DNA from: Candidatus Rokubacteria bacterium RIFCSPLOWO2_02_FULL_72_37
GTDB taxonomy: Bacteria; Methylomirabilota; Methylomirabilia; Rokubacteriales; CSP1-6
Direction: 5' to 3'
Length of the DNA stretch: 15,298 nt
NCBI GenBank assembly: GCA_001790315.1
Contig: MGCE01000158.1
Span: 143 to 15,440, forward strand
The notes under the pieces are model-generated. The model searched no databases. It saw nothing but the letters and a program-made list of their open reading frames with translations, and was not told the origin of the DNA. The position numbers and the translations under genes were made by a program. This document shows positions 1 to 7,644 of the stretch, piece by piece. Within the stretch, counting starts at the first letter, position 1. Every line of letters starts with the position of its first letter.

Positions 1-40
1 ATTCCGGCAGCCGAGTCGTTCACGAGCTCTGAGGCGGCGG

Positions 41-838
41 TCAGGTTCCGACGCGCAGGGTGGCGCCCAGGTCGCGCAGCAGGGCGATCGTGGACAAATA
101 GGAGAGCTTGCCGGTCCGCGGGTTCTCGGACGGCACGTTCTCGATCTCGACGGCGAGCCGCCCGAATTCGCCCTCGACCGTGATCCGGTGGGCGTTCCGC
201 TGCTGCCCGGGCACCGCGTAGAGCCGGATCCGCGTCTTCTCCGGCCCGATCCCGGCGAGGGACAGCGCGGCGAGGACGTTCACGTTGGCGGGGAAGGCGC
301 GGCACGCCTCGGTCGCCGGCCCCTCGAAGATCAGCGTCTCCTGGCGGATCGCGGCGAGGTCGAGCCGCCGCTCCACGACCCACGGCGCCCCGGCGAGACC
401 CTCCGGCGGCTTGCGCGTCTCCATCGTGACCGACGTGATCGTGCCGACGCGCGCGCCCTTGACGCCGTCGAGGCCGGCGATGGCGCCCGACGGCACGTGG
501 ATGCGGCAGCCGGTGCTGGCCGCGAGGGCCACCCAGTCCTGACGCCCGAGGAGCCCGCCGCATGACAGGACGACCAGATCGCGGCCGGCGCCGAGCGCCT
601 TCGGCGCGATCTCCTCGAGGTGGGCCTGTGTCGACGCCTCGACGACGAGGTCCGAGCGCGTGACGAGCTCGTCCAGCGTGAGGAACGGCACGGGCGTGCG
701 GAGCCCCGCGAGGAAGCGCTCGCCCTTCGGCCGGTCCCGCGCCGTCGCGCCGGCCAGCGCGAGGCCCGGCAGTCCGGCATCGAGCGCGCGACAGACCGCG
801 CGGCCGATCACACCGAGCCCGACGACGCCGACCCGCAT
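41..838 (-). CDS. nadX: L-aspartate dehydrogenase, NadX type
   Basis: The 265-residue product should oxidise L-aspartate to iminoaspartate (oxaloacetate after hydrolysis) with NAD(P)+; in many bacteria this supplies iminoaspartate for NAD synthesis in the cytosol. A Rossmann nucleotide-binding motif GLGVIG lies at residues 7-12. The family hallmark PSGAIAGLDG is at 116-125, followed by TRKPP at 141-145. The C-terminal half carries NAH at 215-217, in the region that holds the family's conserved His, and the ENVPSENPRTGKLS stretch at 233-246. Length matches the family (about 255-270). The chosen start gives MRVGVVGLG, a normal Rossmann N-terminus; an in-frame ATG at 854-856 would add six residues. 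No clear Shine-Dalgarno precedes either. The gene diverges from the next one across about 27 bases. No nadA, nadB or nadC is visible, so a role in NAD synthesis rather than amino acid catabolism is inference. Confidence 0.87.
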   Translation of the reverse strand: MRVGVVGLGVIGRAVCRALDAGLPGLALAGATARDRPKGERFLAGLRTPVPFLTLDELVTRSDLVVEASTQAHLEEIAPKALGAGRDLVVLSCGGLLGRQDWVALAASTGCRIHVPSGAIAGLDGVKGARVGTITSVTMETRKPPEGLAGAPWVVERRLDLAAIRQETLIFEGPATEACRAFPANVNVLAALSLAGIGPEKTRIRLYAVPGQQRNAHRITVEGEFGRLAVEIENVPSENPRTGKLSYLSTIALLRDLGATLRVGT

Positions 839-850
839 GCTGGCGCATGG

Positions 851-856
851 TATCAT
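851..856 (+). promoter_or_regulatory. possible -10 box ahead of the nine-gene block
   Basis: TATCAT matches the sigma-70 -10 consensus at five of six positions and lies ten bases before the likely GTG start of the TIGR02757 gene, in the only gap between it and nadX. No recognisable -35 hexamer lies 16-18 bases upstream (828-833 reads CCGACC). If real, the transcript would be nearly leaderless for the 866 start. Weak evidence. Confidence 0.25.
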
Positions 857-865
857 GCGGCAGGC

Positions 866-1753
866 GTGCGAACCCCGGCACCCGTGACGCTGCGGCGACC
901 ACTCGAGCAGCTCTATCGCGAGTTCGACTACGCCGGGCGCGTCGGGCTCGACGCGATCCGCTTTCCCCTCCGTTACGCCGAGCCGCGCGACCGCGAGCTG
1001 GTGGGTCTCCTGACCGCGTGCCTCGCCTACGGGCGCGTGGATCTCTTCGGACGGCAGCTCGAGGGCGTCCTCGTGGCGATGGAGCCGTCGCCCACGGCAT
1101 TCGTCGCGGGCTTCGACCCGCGCCGCGACGCGCCGGCGCTGGCCGGCTTTCGCTATCGCTTCAACCGGCCGCCCGACCTCGTCGCCTTCTGTGTGGCCGC
1201 ACGCGAGGTGCTCGCGCGCTGGGGGACGCTCGAGAAATGCTTCGTCGCGGGCGACCCCGCGGCTGGCGGGCCGATCGGCCCGGCGCTCGAGCGATTCGCG
1301 CGCGCCTTCCTCGAGGCCGACCTCCGCGAGGTGTTCCCGCGCGGCCGCCTCTCGCGCGGCTACCGGCACCTCTTCCCGCTGCCGTCGGCCGGCGGCCCGT
1401 GCAAGCGGCTCCACCTCTTCCTCCGCTGGATGGTCCGCCGGGAGCCACCGGACTTCGGGCTCTGGACGTCGGTCTCGCCGGCGCGCCTGTTGATCCCGGT
1501 GGACACGCACGTCGAGAACATGAGCCGCGCGATCGGCCTCACGCGGCGCCGCTCCCGCACCTGGCGGATGGCCGAGGAGATCACGGCGGCCCTGGCGCGC
1601 GTCGACCCGGCCGATCCCGTGAAGTTCGACTTCGCGCTCTGCCACAAGCGGATGTCCGGCGAGTGTCGCGACCGGCGCGACGCGTCCATCTGCACGCCCT
1701 GCGGTCTCAAGGACGTGTGCCGGCACTGGAGGCGGGCGCGGCATGAGCGCTGA
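866..1753 (+). CDS. TIGR02757 (DUF2400) family protein, endonuclease III-like hallmarks
   Basis: The 295-residue protein matches the uncharacterised TIGR02757/DUF2400 family by its pattern: GPCKRLHLFLRWMVRR around residues 178-193, then LIPVDTHVENMSRAIGL with the Asp at 213, then a Cys-rich tail. VDTHV followed by a helix closely resembles the catalytic-Asp segment of HhH-GPD DNA glycosylases. The C-terminal cysteines C267, C276, C279 and C285 (spacing C-x8-C-x2-C-x5-C, with another Cys at 259) resemble the endonuclease III [4Fe-4S] loop (C-x6-C-x2-C-x5-C). A base-excision role is inference. K180 is a candidate for the catalytic Lys. Start choice is uncertain: GTG at 866 or GTG at 884, neither with a good Shine-Dalgarno; the frame is open further upstream, antisense to nadX. 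The stop overlaps rmuC by 11 bases, suggesting translational coupling. Confidence 0.85.
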   Translation: MRTPAPVTLRRPLEQLYREFDYAGRVGLDAIRFPLRYAEPRDRELVGLLTACLAYGRVDLFGRQLEGVLVAMEPSPTAFVAGFDPRRDAPALAGFRYRFNRPPDLVAFCVAAREVLARWGTLEKCFVAGDPAAGGPIGPALERFARAFLEADLREVFPRGRLSRGYRHLFPLPSAGGPCKRLHLFLRWMVRREPPDFGLWTSVSPARLLIPVDTHVENMSRAIGLTRRRSRTWRMAEEITAALARVDPADPVKFDFALCHKRMSGECRDRRDASICTPCGLKDVCRHWRRARHER

Positions 1754-3125
1754 GCTCGCCCTCGTGCTCGGAGGCGCGGTGCTGGGTGGCCTCGTGGCCT
1801 GGCTGCTCGTGCGCGGCCAGGCGCGCGCGGTGTTCCAGGCGCGGGTCGCCGCGCTCGAGGCGCTGGGCGACGAACTCCGAAGGCAGCTTTCCCGGCGGGA
1901 CGTGGACCTCGGGGACCTCCGCAGCGCGCTGGAGGTCGAGCGCGCGCGGCGCGCCGGATCGGAGGCGCGTCTGGAGGCGGAGCGCGAGAACCTCGAGGAG
2001 CAGAAGCGGCTCCTCGAAGAGGCGCGCGAACGGCTCTCCGAGACGTTCAGCGCGCTCAGCGCGAAGGCGCTCCGCGAGAACAGCGCGGAGTTCATCACGC
2101 TGGCGCGGGAGAGGATCGAGGGCCAGCTCGAGCGGCGCCAGCAGGGGATCGAGGCGCTGATCGCGCCGCTCCGTGAGTCCCTGACCCGCTACGAGCAGCA
2201 GATCAGCGCGCTCGAGGCGAGCCGCAAGGAGGCGTACGGCGGCCTGCGCCAGCAGCTCGAGAGCCTGTCGTCCAGCAGCGCCGAGCTGCAGCGCGAGACC
2301 GGCAACCTCGTCACCGCGCTGCGGGCTCCGCATATCCGGGGGCGGTGGGGGGAGCTCACGCTGCGCCGGGTGGTCGAGCTCGCCGGGATGGTGCCGTATT
2401 GCGATTTCGTGGAGCAGGTGTCCGTCGAGACGGATTCGGGGCGGGTGCGACCCGACATGGTCGTCCGTCTGCCCGCCCGCCGCGAGATCGTCGTGGACGC
2501 GAAAGTCCCCTTGGCCGCCTATCTGGACGCGATCTCCGCGCCGACGCCCGACGAGCGGGCGGCCGGCTTCGCCCGGCACGCCTCCCAGGTTCGCCAGCAC
2601 ATGGCCACGCTGGCGGGGAAGGCGTACTGGGAGGAGTTCGGCAAGTCGGCCGAGCTGGTCGTGATGTTCATTCCGGGCGAGGCCTTCGTGTCGGCGGCCG
2701 TCGAAGCCGATCCCACCCTGATCGAGGACGGGATGACGAAGCGCGTGGTGGTCGCGACCCCGACGACGCTGATCGCGCTGCTTCGCGCGGTCGCGTACGG
2801 CTGGCGCCAGGAGGACCTGGCCGCGAACGCCGAGCAGATCAGCGAGCTCGGGAAGCTCCTCTACGACCGACTCCGCACGGTCGGGGAGCACTTCAATGAC
2901 ATCGGCCGCAACCTCCTGCGGGCGACGTCGGCCTTCAACCGGGCCGTGGGTTCCATGGAATCCCGCGTGCTCCCGGCGGCGCGGAAGTTCAAGGACCTCG
3001 GCGCCGCGACCGGCGCGGATCTGCCCCGGCTCGAGAGCGTGGACGAGCAGCCGCGCGAGCTGACCGCCCCGGAGTTCCCGCAGCAGCTCTCGACGGACCC
3101 GCCGCCTCGGGACGCGCCGGCGTGA
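1743..3125 (+). CDS. rmuC: DNA recombination protein RmuC
   Basis: The 460-residue RmuC homologue belongs to a family that limits recombination between short or inverted repeats and is thought to act as a membrane-anchored nuclease. Residues about 3-20 form one hydrophobic segment. Residues about 28-190 are rich in Glu, Arg, Leu and Ala in a coiled-coil pattern. The RmuC core begins near 190, with RGRWGE at 199-204. A PD-(D/E)xK-like signature is visible: RPD with D238, then D252-A253-K254 in VVDAKVPL. Later family motifs include FIPGEA, TPTTLIALLRAVAYGWRQE and the ending RKFKDLG before a Pro-rich tail. A GGAGG at 1728-1732 supports the ATG at 1743. It overlaps the preceding gene by 11 bases and the next by 4. 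The pairing with a glycosylase-like upstream gene suggests a shared DNA maintenance job, which is inference. Confidence 0.94.
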   Translation: MSAELALVLGGAVLGGLVAWLLVRGQARAVFQARVAALEALGDELRRQLSRRDVDLGDLRSALEVERARRAGSEARLEAERENLEEQKRLLEEARERLSETFSALSAKALRENSAEFITLARERIEGQLERRQQGIEALIAPLRESLTRYEQQISALEASRKEAYGGLRQQLESLSSSSAELQRETGNLVTALRAPHIRGRWGELTLRRVVELAGMVPYCDFVEQVSVETDSGRVRPDMVVRLPARREIVVDAKVPLAAYLDAISAPTPDERAAGFARHASQVRQHMATLAGKAYWEEFGKSAELVVMFIPGEAFVSAAVEADPTLIEDGMTKRVVVATPTTLIALLRAVAYGWRQEDLAANAEQISELGKLLYDRLRTVGEHFNDIGRNLLRATSAFNRAVGSMESRVLPAARKFKDLGAATGADLPRLESVDEQPRELTAPEFPQQLSTDPPPRDAPA

Positions 3126-4864
3126 CCCTGACCGCCGTCGACTGGGCGGTCATCCTCGCGTACTTCGTCCTCTCGCTGGTCGTCGGCGTGGTGTTCTCCG
3201 GGCGCGCGGGCACGTCGTCGACGGAGTATTTCCTGTCCGGGCGCTCGATGCCCTGGTGGCTCGCGGGCACCTCGATGGTCGCGACGACCTTCGCGGCCGA
3301 CACGCCGCTCGCCGTCACCGGGCTCACGGTGAAGCACGGCATCGCCGGCAACTGGCTCTGGTGGTCGTTCGTCATGAGCGGGATGCTCACGGTGGTCTTC
3401 TATGCCCGCCTGTGGCGCCGTGCAGGCGTGATGACGGACGCCGAGTTCGCGGAGCTGCGCTACGCGGGCCGGCCCGCGGCCTTCCTGCGGGGCTTCCGCG
3501 CCTGCTACCTGGCGCTCGCCGTCAACTCGATCATCATCGGATGGGTGACCTCGGCGATGGCGAAGATCGTGGGACTGACCATGGGCGTCGACAAGTGGCA
3601 GGCGATCGTGGTGCTGTTCCTGGTGACCGGGCTCTACTCGACGCTCTCGGGCCTCTGGGGCGTGGTCGTCACGGACTTCTTCCAGTTCCTCCTGGCCATG
3701 ACGGGCTGCATCGTCCTGGCGGGCTTCGCCCTGGGCGCGGTGGGGGGGCTCGACGGTCTCCTGGCCGCGCTCCATGCGCGCTATCCCGACGACGCTCCGC
3801 TGCGCGTCGTCCCGGGGCTCGACTCGGAGTGGATGCCGGCGCTGGCGTTCTTCGTGTACCTCGGCGTCAACTGGTGGGCGTCGTGGTACCCGGGCGCCGA
3901 GCCGGGCGGCGGCGGCTACGTGGCGCAGCGCATCCTGTCCACGCGCGACGAGCGCCACGCGCTGCTGGCCGCGCTCTGGTTCAACATCGCGCACTACGCG
4001 CTCCGGCCGTGGCCGTGGATCCTCGTCGCGCTGACGTCGATGGTGCTCTATCCGGGCCTGGCCGATCCGGAGCTCGGGTACGTCCACGTGATGGTGGATC
4101 ACCTCCCGCCCTTCTGGCGCGGTTTCCTGCTCGCCGCCTTCTTCGCCGCGTACATGTCCACGATCTCGACGCAGCTGAACTGGGGCGCCTCGTACCTGGT
4201 GAACGACGTCTACCGGCGCTTCTGGGCCCGGGCGCGCTCCGAGGCCCACTACGCGGGCGTGGGCCGTCTGGCGACCGTCGCGATGATGGCGGTCTCGGGG
4301 GTCGTGACGCTCTCGATCGAGTCGGTCGAGGGCGCGTGGAAGTTTCTGCTGGCGCTCGGGGCCGGTACGGGGCTCGTCTACCTGCTGCGCTGGTACTGGT
4401 GGCGCATCAACGCATGGTCGGAGGTGAGCGCGATGGGCGCGGCGCTCGTCTTTTCGCTCGCCGCGCAGTGGGGCCTCGGGCTCTCGAGCGACGACCCGCG
4501 CGGCTTCGCGCTGCTGCTGCTCACCACGACCACGGCGACCACGGCCGTCTGGCTCGCCGTGACGTACCTCACACCGGCCGAGCCGCGCGAGACGCTCACC
4601 GCCTTCGCCGCGCGCGTGCGCGCCGGCGGGCCCGGCTGGCGCGCGATCGCGCCCGACGCGGCCGGGGGCCAGCGGATCGGCGCGGGCCTCCTGCTGTGGG
4701 TGCTCGGCTGCGCGGTCGTCTATCTCGGCCTCTTCGGGATCGGCGGCCTCCTGCTCCGCCGTCCGCTCCAGGGCGTCGGTGCCCTCGCCGCGGCCGCGGC
4801 CCTCACGTGGTACCTCGTGCGGGCGACGCGGGTCGCGCCCGAGGCCGGAGACCGCGTGGTATGA
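3122..4864 (+). CDS. sodium:solute symporter (SSS/SLC5 family), substrate unknown
   Basis: This 580-residue integral membrane protein has about 13-15 hydrophobic segments, the first at residues about 6-26. SSS signatures include the N-terminal STEYFLSGRSMPWW at 33-46, the following long TM with GTSMVATTFAADTPLAV, and the TM8-like segment YMSTISTQLN at 344-353. The S346/T347 and S349/T350 hydroxyls there correspond to the Ser/Thr pair forming the Na2 sodium site in LeuT-fold transporters. The WWASWYPGAEPGGGGYVAQR stretch at 251-270 places it in a subfamily annotated only as Na+:solute symporter. The C-terminus (about 485-580) adds a loop and two more TMs, so it is longer than PutP-type members. 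The GTG start overlaps the rmuC stop (GTGA). Neighbouring M20 and ThDP genes suggest import of an organic acid, amino acid or peptide-like compound, but this is a guess. Confidence 0.9.
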   Translation: MTLTAVDWAVILAYFVLSLVVGVVFSGRAGTSSTEYFLSGRSMPWWLAGTSMVATTFAADTPLAVTGLTVKHGIAGNWLWWSFVMSGMLTVVFYARLWRRAGVMTDAEFAELRYAGRPAAFLRGFRACYLALAVNSIIIGWVTSAMAKIVGLTMGVDKWQAIVVLFLVTGLYSTLSGLWGVVVTDFFQFLLAMTGCIVLAGFALGAVGGLDGLLAALHARYPDDAPLRVVPGLDSEWMPALAFFVYLGVNWWASWYPGAEPGGGGYVAQRILSTRDERHALLAALWFNIAHYALRPWPWILVALTSMVLYPGLADPELGYVHVMVDHLPPFWRGFLLAAFFAAYMSTISTQLNWGASYLVNDVYRRFWARARSEAHYAGVGRLATVAMMAVSGVVTLSIESVEGAWKFLLALGAGTGLVYLLRWYWWRINAWSEVSAMGAALVFSLAAQWGLGLSSDDPRGFALLLLTTTTATTAVWLAVTYLTPAEPRETLTAFAARVRAGGPGWRAIAPDAAGGQRIGAGLLLWVLGCAVVYLGLFGIGGLLLRRPLQGVGALAAAAALTWYLVRATRVAPEAGDRVV

Positions 4865-5175
4865 TGCGCCTGATGACACCGATTCCCATCCAGGTTTACG
4901 GAATCAATCTTCTCGTGCGGCTGATGCCGGAAGGTCCCGCGGACGTGCGGGTGCACTGCCCGAAGGGCTCGCCGATTCGCTACGGGGAGGTCGTCGCGCG
5001 CGGGGACGGGTTCGACGAGGGCGCGAACGCCTTCCGGGAGATGCCCGATCTGAAGACGTGCGTGGCGTTCGAGGAGTCGGCGGAGGAAGTCGAGGGCCAC
5101 TACTTCTACATCGCGGGCGAAGAGTATCGCGTGATCCGCCTCGACTCGGTCATCCTGTCGTTCCCGCACGAGTAG
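4861..5175 (+). CDS. small GroES-like (Cpn10-fold) protein, divergent
   Basis: This 104-residue protein resembles a divergent co-chaperonin. The order of elements matches GroES: INLLVRLMPEG near the N-terminus (GroES DRVIVKR), YGEVVARGDGF at 41-51 (GEVLAVGNG), CVAFEE at 67-72 (DIVIFND), and GEEYRVIRLDSVILSF at 86-101 (the EEVLIMSESDILAIV end). The region that should be the mobile loop (about 22-40) lacks the GroEL-binding IVL-type tripeptide. It instead reads as Pro-, Gly- and charge-containing sequence with one Cys. No groEL is in the window. ATG at 4861 is chosen because GGAG at 4847-4850 is correctly spaced; ATGs at 4864 and 4873 are alternatives. The start overlaps the symporter stop and the stop is 10 bases before the M20 gene. 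It may have a role other than chaperonin capping. Fold assignment is by eye only. Confidence 0.62.
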   Translation: MMRLMTPIPIQVYGINLLVRLMPEGPADVRVHCPKGSPIRYGEVVARGDGFDEGANAFREMPDLKTCVAFEESAEEVEGHYFYIAGEEYRVIRLDSVILSFPHE

Positions 5176-5185
5176 ATCGCGCGTC

Positions 5186-6412
5186 GTGGCTCGGCGCTCC
5201 GCGGTGATCCTCGACGCCGCGCTCGCGCGCGTCGACCAGTCCGAGCTGATCGAGCTCACCCGAGATCTCGTCCGGATCCCGAGCGTCGTTCGCCCCGACC
5301 GGTCCGCCGGCGAGGGAGAGGTCGCCCGCTACGTCGAGCGCTGGCTCCGGCGGGAGGGCCTGGCCGTCGAGGTCCACGAGGTGGCGCCGGGCCGACCGAA
5401 CGTGATCGCGTGGTTGGGCGACAAGGGTTCCGGGCGGAGCCTGCTGCTCGAAGGGCATACCGACGTCGTCACCGAGGGCGATCCCAGCGAGTGGCGCCAC
5501 CCACCGTTCGCCGCCGCGCTCGCCGACGGGCGGATCTACGGGCGCGGGGCCGCCGACATGAAGGGCGGTCTCGCCGGCGCGATGATCGCGGCCGCGGCGA
5601 TCCGGCGGAGCGGGGTGCCGCTGCGCGGACGGCTTGTCGTCGGGGCGCTCGTCGACGAGGAAGCCGACATGCTGGGCGCCCGCCACTTCTGCACGACGCC
5701 GATCGGCCGCGAGCTCGACGCGGCGATCATCTGCGAGCCCGAGCAGAACGAGGTCTGCCTCGAGCAGCGCGGCGTCGTCTGGGCGCGCGTTGCGATCCGC
5801 GGTCGGATGGGCCACGGCGCCATGCCGGAGGCCAGCGTCAACCCGATCGGCGCCGTCGGCGCGTTGCTGCGCGAGGTGCCGGCGCTCGAGCGCCGGCTGC
5901 GCCGCTTGTGCCGGCGGAGCCGTTACCTGCGGCCCCCGACGGTGACGCCCACCGTGGTCCAGGCGCCGGCGCTGGGCATCGGGCAGTCGAACGTGATCCC
6001 GTCGAGCGCGCGCGTGGTCCTGGACGTGCGGCTGACTCCCGGGCCGGACCATGCCGAGGTCGGGGCGGAGCTCGACGCCGCGTGCCGGCGCGCCATGGCG
6101 CGGTGCCCCGGCGCCACGGTGGAGTGGGAGCCGGTCAACGGCTTCCGCTTGGCGACGCGCGTCGAGCGGCGCGAGCCGCTCGTCTCGGCCGTCGCGACCG
6201 GCGTGCGCCAGGCGACGGGACGGGCGCCGCGCTTCGGCGGCGTGCCGGGCTCCACCGACGGGACGATTCTCCGGATGAGCCTCGGCATCCCGATCGTCAC
6301 GCTCGGCCCGGGTCACCGGCAGATTCCCCACCAGGTGAACGAGTACGTCGATACCGGTGAGCTCTTCGATGCGGCGCGGATTTACGTCGCCGCAGCGCTG
6401 AATTTTCTCTAG
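5186..6412 (+). CDS. M20 family zinc metallopeptidase/deacylase (ArgE/DapE/CPG2-like)
   Basis: The 408-residue cytosolic hydrolase belongs to the di-zinc M20 family, which removes acyl or carbamoyl groups or C-terminal residues from amino acid derivatives. Visible metal and catalytic residues are H91 and D93 in EGHTDVV, bridging D124 in GRGAADMKGG, catalytic base E158 with E159 in LVDEEADMLG, E184 in CEPEQ, and H382 in PHQVNEYV. The dimerisation-domain His appears as H210 in MGHGAMPE. Length suits ArgE/DapE-type enzymes. The first in-frame start is GTG at 5186; no good Shine-Dalgarno precedes it, so reinitiation from the gene 10 bases upstream is likely. Neither arg nor dap genes are nearby, so ArgE or DapE cannot be named. 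The symporter and ThDP enzymes in the same block hint at catabolism of an N-acyl or amidated compound. Confidence 0.92.
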   Translation: MARRSAVILDAALARVDQSELIELTRDLVRIPSVVRPDRSAGEGEVARYVERWLRREGLAVEVHEVAPGRPNVIAWLGDKGSGRSLLLEGHTDVVTEGDPSEWRHPPFAAALADGRIYGRGAADMKGGLAGAMIAAAAIRRSGVPLRGRLVVGALVDEEADMLGARHFCTTPIGRELDAAIICEPEQNEVCLEQRGVVWARVAIRGRMGHGAMPEASVNPIGAVGALLREVPALERRLRRLCRRSRYLRPPTVTPTVVQAPALGIGQSNVIPSSARVVLDVRLTPGPDHAEVGAELDAACRRAMARCPGATVEWEPVNGFRLATRVERREPLVSAVATGVRQATGRAPRFGGVPGSTDGTILRMSLGIPIVTLGPGHRQIPHQVNEYVDTGELFDAARIYVAAALNFL

Positions 6413-6414
6413 CG

Positions 6415-7644
6415 ATGGCCGAGTTCGCGCCGCGGCTGCGCCACGTCGACGCCTTCCCGGTCGAGCACGAGGGACGGCCCTGCATCGCGCTGCGCGACCC
6501 GGCGGGCTACACCGACTCGGTCGTCCTGCTCCCCCGGGTGCTCCTCGAGATCGTCTCGCTGTTCGACGGCGCGCACTCGGTGGCCGACATCCAGGCGGCG
6601 GTGATGCGCCGCCACGGCGAGCTCGTCCCCCGCGAGCAGATCCAGGGGATCGCCGAGTCGCTCGACGCGCACGGCTTCCTCGACAGCGAGCGCTTCGCTG
6701 CGCGCCGTGCGGCCGTCGACAGCACGTTCCTCGGGGCGCCGACACGACCCGCCGCCCACGCGGGCGGCGCCTACCCGGCGGAGCCGGACGTCCTGCGCAC
6801 GACGTTCGACGCGTTCTTCACGCCTCCGGCTGGCCCCGGGCGGGTCGACGGCTCCGCGGCCCCCGCCGAGGCGGTCCGGGGGGTGATCGCGCCGCACATC
6901 GACTTCCATCGCGGCGGACCCGCGTATGCCTGGGCCTATCGCGATGTGGCGGAACGCGCCGCGGCCGACGTCTTCGTGGTGTTCGGCACGTGCCACGCGG
7001 GCATGACCGATCCCTTCGCGCTCACGCGCAAGGACTACGACAGTCCGCTGGGCCCGGTGCCGGTCGACCGGGACTTCGTCGAGGCGCTCGCAGCGCGCGC
7101 GGGCCAGGACTGCTTCCGCTCCGAGCTCGCGCATCGCAGCGAGCACTCGATCGAGTTCCAGGCGGTGTTCCTCCGCTACCTGTTCGAGGGCCGCCGCGAC
7201 ATCATGATCGTGCCCGTGCTGGCGAGCTTCGCCCACGAGGCGCTGCTCCGCCAGCGGCGGCCCGAGGACGACCCGCGGGTCCCGCGGTTCCTCGACGCCC
7301 TCGCCGAGACCGTGGCGGCGACCGGCCGGCGGGTGGTCTTCGTCGCGGGCGCCGACCTCGCTCACGTCGGTCCGCGCTTCGGTGATGCCGAGCCGGTATC
7401 GCCGGAAGCGCTCGCGCGCATCGCGGGCGAGGACCGCGCGATGCTCGAGGCGGTCGAGGCGGGCGACGCGGCCGCGTTCTTCGAGGCGGTGGCGCGCGAC
7501 GACGACCGTCGGCGGATCTGTGGATTGTCGCCGATCTACGCGCTGCTGTGCGCCCTCGGCGGCGGGCGGGGAACGCTGAGACGATACGGCCAGTGGCCCG
7601 ATCCCCAGGGCGTCGTCAGCTTCGCCTCGGTGGTGTTCGGATGA
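6415..7644 (+). CDS. amrB: MEMO family protein (AmmeMemoRadiSam protein B) with N-terminal PqqD-like domain
   Basis: The 409-residue protein has two parts. Residues about 20-95 look like a PqqD-like winged-helix module (LLPRVLLEIVSLFDG, then a repeated-helix stretch ending LDAHGFLDSERF). Residues about 110-409 form the MEMO domain, starting at the family-typical AAHAGGAYPAEP (113-124). All residues of the human MEMO1 metal/active site can be matched: H161 in APHIDF, H194 in GTCHAG, D314 and H317 in GADLAHVG, and C369 in ICGLSPI; HRSEHSIEFQ (240-249) is also typical. MEMO proteins are extradiol-dioxygenase-like metal binders of unresolved bacterial function. The family's usual partners, an AMMECR1 protein and a radical SAM protein, are not in this window. 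ATG is two bases after the M20 stop, and the stop overlaps the DUF1285 start (ATGA). The amrB symbol follows family naming, not proven function. Confidence 0.88.
   Translation: MAEFAPRLRHVDAFPVEHEGRPCIALRDPAGYTDSVVLLPRVLLEIVSLFDGAHSVADIQAAVMRRHGELVPREQIQGIAESLDAHGFLDSERFAARRAAVDSTFLGAPTRPAAHAGGAYPAEPDVLRTTFDAFFTPPAGPGRVDGSAAPAEAVRGVIAPHIDFHRGGPAYAWAYRDVAERAAADVFVVFGTCHAGMTDPFALTRKDYDSPLGPVPVDRDFVEALAARAGQDCFRSELAHRSEHSIEFQAVFLRYLFEGRRDIMIVPVLASFAHEALLRQRRPEDDPRVPRFLDALAETVAATGRRVVFVAGADLAHVGPRFGDAEPVSPEALARIAGEDRAMLEAVEAGDAAAFFEAVARDDDRRRICGLSPIYALLCALGGGRGTLRRYGQWPDPQGVVSFASVVFG

Noticed and set aside
1..40. Edge of the window beyond nadX
   Set aside because: Plus frame could end a gene at TGA 30-32, and minus GTG at 21-23 could start one; 40 bases are too few to decide, so no feature is called.
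839..2098. Upstream extension of the nadX frame to a 685-residue protein
   Set aside because: The extra N-terminus is antisense to the TIGR02757 and rmuC genes and low-complexity; the Rossmann start at 838 fits family length.
2861..4879. 672-residue open frame on the minus strand across rmuC and the symporter
   Set aside because: Antisense shadow typical of high-G+C DNA; composition is dominated by Arg, Gly, Asp and His without family motifs, and the plus-strand genes are well supported.
5150..6745. 531-residue minus-strand open frame over the M20 gene
   Set aside because: Arg/Ala/Pro-rich antisense translation of a clear M20 enzyme.
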